NCBI GenBank assembly: GCA_024641735.1
Contig: JAHECN010000009.1
Coordinates: 1-38,211, forward strand
Direction of reading: 5' to 3'
Length of the DNA: 38,211 nt
Source: Gemmatimonadota bacterium
Lineage (GTDB): Bacteria > Gemmatimonadota > Gemmatimonadetes > Gemmatimonadales > GWC2-71-9
The translations under genes and the position numbers were made by a program. Numbering within the stretch: the stretch's first letter is position 1; each line of letters begins with the position of its first letter. The notes beneath the pieces are model-generated. The model was not told where the DNA came from, did no database searches, and was given only the letters and a program-made list of their open reading frames with translations. Of this stretch, positions 30,865-38,211 are shown in pieces.

Positions 30865-33179
30865 TGGAGGACGGGTGCGGGACGACGGATTACGCGATCC
30901 ACCGTACGGACCAGGTCTTCCATGCTGTACGGTTTGGACAGGAAGTCGGTGACGCCGACTGTGGCGGCGGTGGTGCTCATGCCCGCATCTCCCATCCCGC
31001 TCACCGCAATCAGCCGCACGTCGGGGGCGATCTTCCGCAGCGCGGTGATCGTCGCGACGCCATCCATCACCGGCATCATCATGTCGGTGACCACCAGCGT
31101 GATCGTGTCGGCACGGTGGCTGAATTGTGCCACGGCATCCGCGCCATCCTCGGCGGTGATGACCTGATACCCGAAAGTCTCGAGGGTCTGCCGGGTGATC
31201 ATGCGGATCGCGGCCTCGTCGTCCACCACGAGCACGGTCTCTCCGTTGCCGCGTGGCAGTGTGCTCTGGCTGGCGGCGGGGACTCTGGCGCTCTCACCCT
31301 CGAGGGCAGGAAAGTAGATCTCGAAGGTGCTCCCCGTGCCTACGTCGCTGGACAGCGCGATGCGGCCACGATGACTGTGGACCACGGCCTGTGCGGTGGC
31401 GAGCCCGAGCCCAGTGCCCTTCCCGAGTTCCTTGGTGGTGAAGAACGGGTCGAAGATCCGGTCCCGGATGGCGGCGGGAATGCCGGTCCCGGTGTCCGCG
31501 ACGGTGAGCACGACATGGCGTCCGGGCATCAGGCCATGCATGGCCGCCTCGTCCGCCGTGACCATCCGATTGCTGGCCCCGAGGCGCAACGCACCACCGG
31601 CCGGCATCGCGTCGCGCGCATTGACGGCCAGGTTGAGAATCACTTGGTGGATCTGGGTGGCATCGGCCAGAATGGGCCAGATCCCTTCCGGGAAATCGCC
31701 GATCACCGTGAGCCGACGATCGAATGTTCCGCGGGCCAACTTGGCGACTTCCTGCATCACGCGATTCGGCTCGACGCGGGCGCGCACCCCCTCCAACCCT
31801 CGGGTGAAGGAGAGGATGTGACGCACCAACTCTGCGCCGTGCCGCGCACTGCCCTCGATGGTGTCGAGCACCTCGCGATCACCCTCTGCCTGCTCATTCA
31901 ATTTGAGAATTTCAACGGCCATGAGGATTGGTGCCAGGACGTTGTTCAAGTCGTGCGCGATTCCGCCCGCCAAGGTGCCGATGCTCTCCATGCGCTGCGC
32001 CCGCAGCTGCTGGGATTCGAACTTGCGGCGCTCCGTCACGTCATGGACGAGCACCAATCGGGCGGACCGTCCACCGAAGTCGATCGCGTTCGACACGATC
32101 TCCACCTCGAGATGTTGCCCCGCTTTGGTGCGGTGCCGCCAAGTGACGGGTTGTGTGGTGCGGTCGCGGAACGTGGCCAGATGGGCCGCCAGCGCCGAAA
32201 GATCCTCGGGGGGGCGGATGTCGTAGAGCGTCATGGCGAGGAACTCTTCCTCGGTCCACCCATACCGCGCGACAGCGGTTTCATTGACCGCGAGGAAGCG
32301 ATAGCTCTCGGTGTCGTACACCCACATCGCGTGCGGGTTGTGCTGGAAGAGCAGGCGGTACCCTGCTTCGGACTCGCTCAGCCGTTCTTCCGCGGCGCGG
32401 AGTGACGTGATGTCACGACCGATCCCGACCGTTCGACGCGCCGTCCCGTCCGGACCAAGGACAGGAAACGTCCGGATCTCGACCCAACGGGTCGGATGCT
32501 CTGGCCGCACCAAACGATAGGACATGTTGACCCGATACGGGTCGCGCGCGAGCGCGGCACGGAGCGCGATCTGGTCGTCCGGGTGGATCCACCGCATGTA
32601 GGCATCCGGATCGCGATAGAGCTCCTCCACCGAATGCCCGAACATCGCTTCGTAGTTGGGAGAGGCATACAGGATGCGGTCGTTGACCACATCCCGACTC
32701 CAGAACACATCCGAAATGCTCTCCGCGAGTTCCCGCAGACGGCGCTCGCTCTCCGCCAGCGCCATCTCGGTCTCGGTCCGGTGGGTCGCGTCCCGGCATC
32801 GCACGCGCACCAAGGTCTCGCCGTCCGACTGCACCGTGCTCGCGGTCACGTCCACGAAGAAGATGCGCCCCTTCCGGCTGACCATCCGCTGGGTCGTCTG
32901 GGGAAGGCGTCCGGGGGACGCGACCAACTGGGCGATCGCCTCGGTGATGAAGGCTTGGCATTCCGGGTGGAAGAGCGTGGCGGGGCTCTGCCCCACCAAC
33001 TGATTCTCATCCGTTGCGTCCAGCAGCGTCAGGCCAGCAGGGTTGATGAATCGGATCACGCCATGCTGGACGACGAGGATGCAGTCGTCCGCCTGCTCGA
33101 CAAGGTGCCGGAAGGTGGTGTCGTCGAGCGCTGCGCGCGTTGACGGGTGGGGCAGGAGTGAATCGGGTCGATCGGTCAT
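30861..33179 (-). CDS. Hybrid sensor histidine kinase with three PAS domains and a receiver
   Basis: A 772-residue, apparently soluble hybrid kinase without transmembrane segments. In order: PAS 1 (about 20-130), PAS 2 with PAC (about 145-265), PAS 3 (about 270-385), HisKA with phosphoacceptor His409 in GGIAHDLNN, HATPase with Asn521 in [11 protein letters not shown] and the G boxes ADTGTGIP and [11 protein letters not shown], and a C-terminal receiver (about 648-765) with acidic pair DDE, phosphoacceptor Asp699 in VVTDMMMP and Lys in LSKPY. Signals would be cytosolic (ligand, redox or light-like through PAS). No separate DNA-binding output domain or partner regulator lies next to it, so phosphotransfer must end in its receiver or go elsewhere. 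ATG at 33179 follows AGGGG; an upstream TTG is less likely. Confidence 0.94.
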   Translation of the reverse strand: MTDRPDSLLPHPSTRAALDDTTFRHLVEQADDCILVVQHGVIRFINPAGLTLLDATDENQLVGQSPATLFHPECQAFITEAIAQLVASPGRLPQTTQRMVSRKGRIFFVDVTASTVQSDGETLVRVRCRDATHRTETEMALAESERRLRELAESISDVFWSRDVVNDRILYASPNYEAMFGHSVEELYRDPDAYMRWIHPDDQIALRAALARDPYRVNMSYRLVRPEHPTRWVEIRTFPVLGPDGTARRTVGIGRDITSLRAAEERLSESEAGYRLLFQHNPHAMWVYDTESYRFLAVNETAVARYGWTEEEFLAMTLYDIRPPEDLSALAAHLATFRDRTTQPVTWRHRTKAGQHLEVEIVSNAIDFGGRSARLVLVHDVTERRKFESQQLRAQRMESIGTLAGGIAHDLNNVLAPILMAVEILKLNEQAEGDREVLDTIEGSARHGAELVRHILSFTRGLEGVRARVEPNRVMQEVAKLARGTFDRRLTVIGDFPEGIWPILADATQIHQVILNLAVNARDAMPAGGALRLGASNRMVTADEAAMHGLMPGRHVVLTVADTGTGIPAAIRDRIFDPFFTTKELGKGTGLGLATAQAVVHSHRGRIALSSDVGTGSTFEIYFPALEGESARVPAASQSTLPRGNGETVLVVDDEAAIRMITRQTLETFGYQVITAEDGADAVAQFSHRADTITLVVTDMMMPVMDGVATITALRKIAPDVRLIAVSGMGDAGMSTTAATVGVTDFLSKPYSMEDLVRTVDRVIRRPAPVLQ

Positions 33180-33269
33180 CAATGCCCCTGAAATGGTGCG
33201 GTCACGGGCCAAATGTAGGTAAAGGTGCCAGTGGATAGGGAGGGGTATCGGAGGAAGCCGCCGAACGGT

Positions 33270-33301
33270 AAACGGCCCGCCACCAGAGCGACGGGCCGTT
33301 T
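33270..33301. terminator. Hairpin terminator after the outer-membrane barrel gene
   Basis: AAACGGCCCG (33270-33279), a 12-base loop, CGGGCCGTTT (33292-33301) forms a perfect 10-pair stem 25 bases after the stop of the barrel gene (minus strand). The T-run is short, three bases, but stem strength makes termination likely. Confidence 0.7.
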
Positions 33302-33325
33302 CTATCGCCGATTCAATAGGTCGGG

Positions 33326-33841
33326 TTAGAACACGCGTCCGACGGTGAACATGATGAACGCCGTCGTTTCGTTGTCGATCTTCGCCGTGAGATAGCGCGC
33401 CTCGACATAGAACTTGCTGAACTCAACACCAGCCCCGCCACCGAACGCGACCGCGCCCTCCGAGTCACCAGTCCCGGTTCCCGGCTTGTAGGAATGGACG
33501 AGATACCCCGCCGAGCCGATGACGTACGGATTGGCAGAAGCCCCGGCGGTCAGGCTGTAGGTGCCGGAGACAAAGCCCCCGAACAGGTTGGTCTTGTCGC
33601 CACTGCTGCCTTCGTGCTTGTTGGAGCCGAACAGCCCCTCAACCCACACGCTGGCGCGTTCGTCGGCGCTCATCCACGGGCGGAAGCCTGCGTTGACGGC
33701 CCATCCGGTCTTGGCATAGTCGCCATAGTCGCCGGAGGGAGTTGTCAGCCCCGCACCAACGAAGCCTTGGGCTCTCGCGGTGCCGGGTGTGAGGGTGATG
33801 CTGAGGATCAGGGCGAGGGTGCCGAGGAAGACTCTACGCAT
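33326..33841 (-). CDS. Small outer-membrane beta-barrel protein
   Basis: A 171-residue exported protein with signal peptide MRRVFLGTLALILSITLTPG ending TARAQ and a strong AGGAGG ribosome-binding site before the ATG at 33841. The mature part alternates polar and hydrophobic residues as in an eight-stranded barrel of the OMP_b-brl type: WAVNAGFRPWM, ASVWVEGLFGSN, NLFGGFVSGTYSL, NPYVIGSAGYLVHSY, VAFGGGAGVEF, FYVEARYLTA and the final strand FIMFTVGRVF, which ends in Phe as required for outer-membrane assembly. Function is unknown; small barrels of this type are often structural or adhesive. It is monocistronic, with a terminator after it. Confidence 0.85.
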   Translation of the reverse strand: MRRVFLGTLALILSITLTPGTARAQGFVGAGLTTPSGDYGDYAKTGWAVNAGFRPWMSADERASVWVEGLFGSNKHEGSSGDKTNLFGGFVSGTYSLTAGASANPYVIGSAGYLVHSYKPGTGTGDSEGAVAFGGGAGVEFSKFYVEARYLTAKIDNETTAFIMFTVGRVF

Positions 33842-33906
33842 GGAACCTCCTGGGTGAGGAAAGGAGACATGGCGTCTCCGTTCGGCGAGGTCAGGGGTCC
33901 CCGCCG

Positions 33907-33955
33907 GTGGGGTGCTGAGGGCACCCCACGTCGCTAGGCGCCGGTGGCCGGCGCC
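33907..33955. repeat. Two adjacent palindromic hairpins (REP-like)
   Basis: Hairpin 1: GTGGGGTGC (33907-33915), loop TGAGG, GCACCCCAC (33921-33929). Hairpin 2: GGCGCCGG (33937-33944), loop TGG, CCGGCGCC (33948-33955). Both are perfect. They lie between the end of the Asp-box gene (34015, minus strand) and the start of the barrel gene (33841), so they may terminate the former; the paired GC-rich layout also resembles dispersed extragenic palindromes. Confidence 0.6.
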
Positions 33956-34014
33956 CACTACTCACCATTCCAATATCTCAGGATGTCCGCCGAGCGCCAG
34001 AGGCGGCCGACCTC

Positions 34015-37000
34015 CTATCGCGGCAGGGCGGCCCGCAGGGTGCGCCAACGGGCCAGCAGTGTGGCGAGCGTCCCGCGGGCCGCCGCCGCACTGGCCAAGG
34101 CCTTCATCGTCGGGGGTGCGTCGGCGCCCTGCAACTGCCCCATGGCAGCGTTGAGCTCACCGTTCACCTGCGTAAACGATGCGACACCTCCTCCCGCGCC
34201 CCCTCGGCCACCACCGCGCCCGCCGCCTCCACCGCCAGCAAGCTGGGCGAGCTGGCGATCGAGCGAATCCGCTGCCGGCTCTCCCTTCCTGAGGGCGAGG
34301 GCTGCGCGAGCCGCGGTGATCTCACCCAACACGCCCTGCACGGTGGCGATTCCGTCGTACATCTCCAGCGAGAGCGTGGACTGCTGCTGCAAGGCGAGCG
34401 GCGAGATCGTGACGCGAGGATCGAGCTTGATCGTGAGTGGCTGCGTCGTGGCGATGCCGTCCACCGTGAGCCGGACCGTGTAGCGACCCGGATGGGCCCA
34501 GGGTCCTTGGGGCTGCGGCGCGGTGTTGCCGGGCGTCGCCGCGATCGGATACGTGAAGGTCGTAGTTCCTGCAGGCGGCGCGTAGTGCACATCCCAGACA
34601 AAGCGGTGCAGCCCGGGAGTCGCCGACAGGATGGCGGTCGGCCGCATCCAGTGCGCTGGGACCATACCCTGATCGCTGATCGTGAGCGCCGTATCCGTGC
34701 TGGCATAGTGACGGACCACGCGTCCGCGCGTGTCCAGGATGTCGAGCGTGACCAGCTTCGCCGGGCCCCGCAGCCAATAATTGAGAATGGCGCCGTCGGG
34801 TGGATTCTGACCCGCTGGCTCATCGACTGGAAGTGGGGTGTCGGTGTTCATGTTCCAGCGGACGCGCCAGGCATCGGCCGGGGCAAAGAGATGCACCTCC
34901 TTTCCGAGGAGCGTCGGTGAGAGCTGCCGGAGTGGCGTGATGTCGTCAAGAATCCAGAACCCGCGGCCATGCGTGCCGATCACCAGATCGTTGTCCTTGA
35001 TCACCAAATCACGGATCGAGGTGATCGGGAGATTGTTGCGCAATGAAAACCAATGCGCGCCGTCATCCAACGAGGCGTAGACGGTGCGTTCGGTGGCAGC
35101 GTAGAGCAGCCCCGCACGTGCCGGGTCCTCGCGCACCGCGTTGACCGTTTCGCCGGCGGGGATCCCATTGGTGATTTCCGTCCACGACGCCCCGCCATCC
35201 GCGGTGCGATAGATGTGTGGTGTCAGATCGTCGAGTCGCAGCGTGTTGACGGCCGCGTACGCCGTCATTCGACTTCGGTGGCCGGCCTCGATGATCGAGA
35301 CCTTTGCCCACGGGGTGAGTGCGGGTGGTGTCACATCCTTCCAGGTCATGCCACCATCGTGCGTCACATGAATGAGTCCGTCATCGGTCCCGGCCCACAG
35401 CGTGCCAAGGTTGACCGCGGATGGCGCGAGCGTGTACACCACGCCGCGCCGTGTGACTGCTGCCGCTGGCGTGTCGCGATAGATCCCGACACTCGCCGGG
35501 ACCTCCCAGGTGGTGCGGGTCAGGTCGGGTGAGATCTTGGTCCAGCTGTGCCCGCCGTTGATGGTCTTCCAGACGACGTTCTGTGCGAAGAAGAGCGTGC
35601 GTGGTGCAATCGGCGAGAAGAGGAGCGGTGCCGTACGGATGGCGCGGTACTCGCCACTGCGCCCAGTCGGCGGACCGACCTGCTGCGTCTGCCCCGTCCG
35701 CCGGTCATACCGCGACACCTTGCCGCCATAGACGATGTCGGGATTGAGCGGATCCGCCGCGACGTAGCCATACTCTTCCACGCCCACCGGATGCCACTCC
35801 CGGAAGGTGATGCGTCCATCGTTGCCTCGGCTCGCGACACAGGCCGAGCCGCTCTCCTGTTGTCCACCACACACCCGATACGGAAAGGCGTTGTCGGTCG
35901 AGACATGATAGAACTGCGCCGTCGGCTGGTTGTACCACGAGCTCCAGCTCTCGCCGCCGTTCGGTGTGACGACGGCACCCTGATCAGAGGCAATCAAGAT
36001 GATGTCCGGGTTGTTCGGGTTGATCCAGATCCGCTGATAGTCGTCCCCGCCTGGCGCACCACGCAGCGCCCGAAAATTCTTTCCGCCATCGAGGGACTTC
36101 CACGCGACGATGCTCGCTGTGAAGACGATGTCCGGATTGGTCGGGTGGACCTTCACTTCGGCCATGTCGGAGCCGCGCGAGACGACCCGCTGGTCATCGG
36201 TAATCCGCACCCAATTCTCCCCTGCGTCGTCGGAGCGATAGAGTCCCGCGTTGCGCGTCGCGTCGACGGCCGCGAAGATCCGCGACGGATTGCTCGGCGC
36301 GATCCCAATGCCGATCCGCCCCAGCCCATCCTCGGCAAACGTCGGAAGCCCGCGCGTCAACGGCCGCCACGTCGTGCCGCCATCGGTGGACTTGAAGAGG
36401 CCGCTGCCCGCGCCGTTCCATGCCGCGTTCTCCCAGGGCCCCTGTCGCGCTTCCCAGATCACGCCATACACCGTGTTCGGGTCGTTCGGCGCGAACGCGA
36501 CATCCACGCCCCCAGTGTTCTCGTCCTTGCCGAGCACCTTGGTGAAGGAGGCGCCCCCATCAGTCGAGCGATAGATCCCGCGCTCACTATTGGGGCCATA
36601 CGGATGGCCGAGCACCGCGACGAAGAGGCGGTCCGGATTGCGTGGATCGACAATGATCTGCGCGATCTGCTGCCCGTCGCGAAGGCCAAGGTGCGTCCAG
36701 CTTTTCCCCGCATCAAGCGACTTGTACATCCCGTCGCCGGTGGAAAGGTCCGGGCGCTGGAGTCCCTCGCCACTGCCGACGTAGAGAATGTTCGGGTTGC
36801 TGGGTGCCACCGCGATCGCGCCGATCGAACCGGTCGGCTGATCATCGAAGATCGGCTTCCACGTGATGCCGTAGTCGGTGCTCTTCCAGACCCCGCCGTT
36901 GGTCACCCCGATGTAGAACACGTTTGGTTGCGTGGGCACCCCGACGGCCGCCTTGGTTCTCCCGCCGCGGAATGGCCCGATCATTCGCCACGGCATTTCC

Positions 37001-37101
37001 CGGAGCAGTGAGGACTCCAACAACTGCGCGGGCAGGAGTTGCGGAATGGAAAGCAGCACGAGGGCGCTGACCATGGTGACACGGAAGCGGGCGAACGACA
37101 T
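34015..37101 (-). CDS. Exported sortilin/VPS10-like Asp-box repeat protein (BNR beta-propeller)
   Basis: A 1028-residue exported protein: signal peptide 1-26 ending LLPAQ, then a long beta-propeller region of glycosyl hydrolase BNR/VPS10-sortilin type. I count eleven Asp-box-like motifs: STDYGITW, SLDAGKSW, STDGGASF, STDGGTTW, SDDAGENW, SLDGGKNF, TPNGGESW, TINGGHSW, THDGGMTW, TADGGASW and SLDDGAHW. These are spread over about 700 residues, probably two propellers. After GRGFWILDD comes a beta-sandwich region (about 770-900), a helical region and a Gly/Arg-rich linker (GGGGGRGGGRGGAGGG), then a short helical C-terminus. Such proteins are abundant in Gemmatimonadota and related phyla and are linked to polysaccharide or peptide use without firm proof. 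ATG at 37101 has GGGAG before it. Confidence 0.9.
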   Translation of the reverse strand: MSFARFRVTMVSALVLLSIPQLLPAQLLESSLLREMPWRMIGPFRGGRTKAAVGVPTQPNVFYIGVTNGGVWKSTDYGITWKPIFDDQPTGSIGAIAVAPSNPNILYVGSGEGLQRPDLSTGDGMYKSLDAGKSWTHLGLRDGQQIAQIIVDPRNPDRLFVAVLGHPYGPNSERGIYRSTDGGASFTKVLGKDENTGGVDVAFAPNDPNTVYGVIWEARQGPWENAAWNGAGSGLFKSTDGGTTWRPLTRGLPTFAEDGLGRIGIGIAPSNPSRIFAAVDATRNAGLYRSDDAGENWVRITDDQRVVSRGSDMAEVKVHPTNPDIVFTASIVAWKSLDGGKNFRALRGAPGGDDYQRIWINPNNPDIILIASDQGAVVTPNGGESWSSWYNQPTAQFYHVSTDNAFPYRVCGGQQESGSACVASRGNDGRITFREWHPVGVEEYGYVAADPLNPDIVYGGKVSRYDRRTGQTQQVGPPTGRSGEYRAIRTAPLLFSPIAPRTLFFAQNVVWKTINGGHSWTKISPDLTRTTWEVPASVGIYRDTPAAAVTRRGVVYTLAPSAVNLGTLWAGTDDGLIHVTHDGGMTWKDVTPPALTPWAKVSIIEAGHRSRMTAYAAVNTLRLDDLTPHIYRTADGGASWTEITNGIPAGETVNAVREDPARAGLLYAATERTVYASLDDGAHWFSLRNNLPITSIRDLVIKDNDLVIGTHGRGFWILDDITPLRQLSPTLLGKEVHLFAPADAWRVRWNMNTDTPLPVDEPAGQNPPDGAILNYWLRGPAKLVTLDILDTRGRVVRHYASTDTALTISDQGMVPAHWMRPTAILSATPGLHRFVWDVHYAPPAGTTTFTYPIAATPGNTAPQPQGPWAHPGRYTVRLTVDGIATTQPLTIKLDPRVTISPLALQQQSTLSLEMYDGIATVQGVLGEITAARAALALRKGEPAADSLDRQLAQLAGGGGGGRGGGRGGAGGGVASFTQVNGELNAAMGQLQGADAPPTMKALASAAAARGTLATLLARWRTLRAALPR

Positions 37102-37191
37102 GAGAAATATCTCCCGGAGCGGCAGGGGTGGGGCGGGGTGCTCTGGATAGTAGCGCCCGACGCATCGTTCCGCCTCGCCGACTAACTTTCC

Positions 37192-38211
<1,020 letters not shown>

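Noticed and set aside
35548-37011. A 487-codon plus-strand frame opposite the Asp-box gene
   Set aside because: It is an antisense shadow; the minus strand carries eleven recognisable Asp-box motifs and a signal peptide in one frame.
37102-37191. A TACTATCC box on the minus strand as promoter of the Asp-box gene
   Set aside because: A matching -35 element at the right distance is missing, so the box alone is not enough.

Overview
The window looks like chromosomal DNA of a GC-rich, outer-membrane bacterium, most probably Gemmatimonadota or a close relative. The grounds are the exported proteins: a carboxypeptidase-regulatory-domain TonB receptor, a sortilin-like Asp-box protein, exported amidohydrolases with glycine/arginine-rich linkers, and a DUF5916-like barrel end, together with RND efflux and small outer-membrane barrels. 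This assignment is inference; there is no rRNA or other marker. I found no tRNA, rRNA, CRISPR array, transposase or phage gene. The genes are densely packed, and many junctions are 4-base overlaps of the ATGA, GTGA or TTGA type.

Region 1 (1-5090): the tail of an outer-membrane barrel gene converges on a five-gene minus-strand operon of esterase, ATP-grasp ligase, circularly permuted ATP-grasp ligase, YbdK/GCS2-type carboxylate-amine ligase and gamma-glutamyl hydrolase-like amidotransferase. Three different amide-forming folds with two hydrolases suggest synthesis and trimming of an unknown amide-linked small molecule or short peptide. This is the best candidate here for an undescribed system. 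Region 2 (5091-11675): a divergent TetR-TolC-adaptor-RND efflux operon, with a perfect palindrome as likely TetR operator and a strong hairpin terminator.

Region 3 (11676-15442): an esterase gene, a 401-base non-coding stretch with mosaic direct repeats, and a TonB-dependent receptor with its own terminator. Region 4 (15443-20463): a minus-strand run of DEAD-box helicase, long nitronate-monooxygenase-like protein, isoprenylcysteine-methyltransferase-like membrane protein, DUF4442 hotdog protein and a second nitronate-monooxygenase-like protein. Region 5 (20591-22626): a DUF1080 exported protein translationally coupled to a CPA1 Na+/H+ antiporter.

Region 6 (22754-27202): three tandem exported amidohydrolase-fold genes; only the middle one keeps the metal ligands. 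Region 7 (27278-33179): a minus-strand run starting with a hybrid histidine kinase, then a permuted-papain-fold protein, an FKBP lipoprotein, a DAACS-family transporter with altered sodium-site residues, a small membrane protein and an exported unknown. Region 8 (33180-38211): a small outer-membrane barrel, a hairpin pair, a sortilin-like Asp-box protein and, divergently, a TPP riboswitch in front of thiC, which runs off the window.
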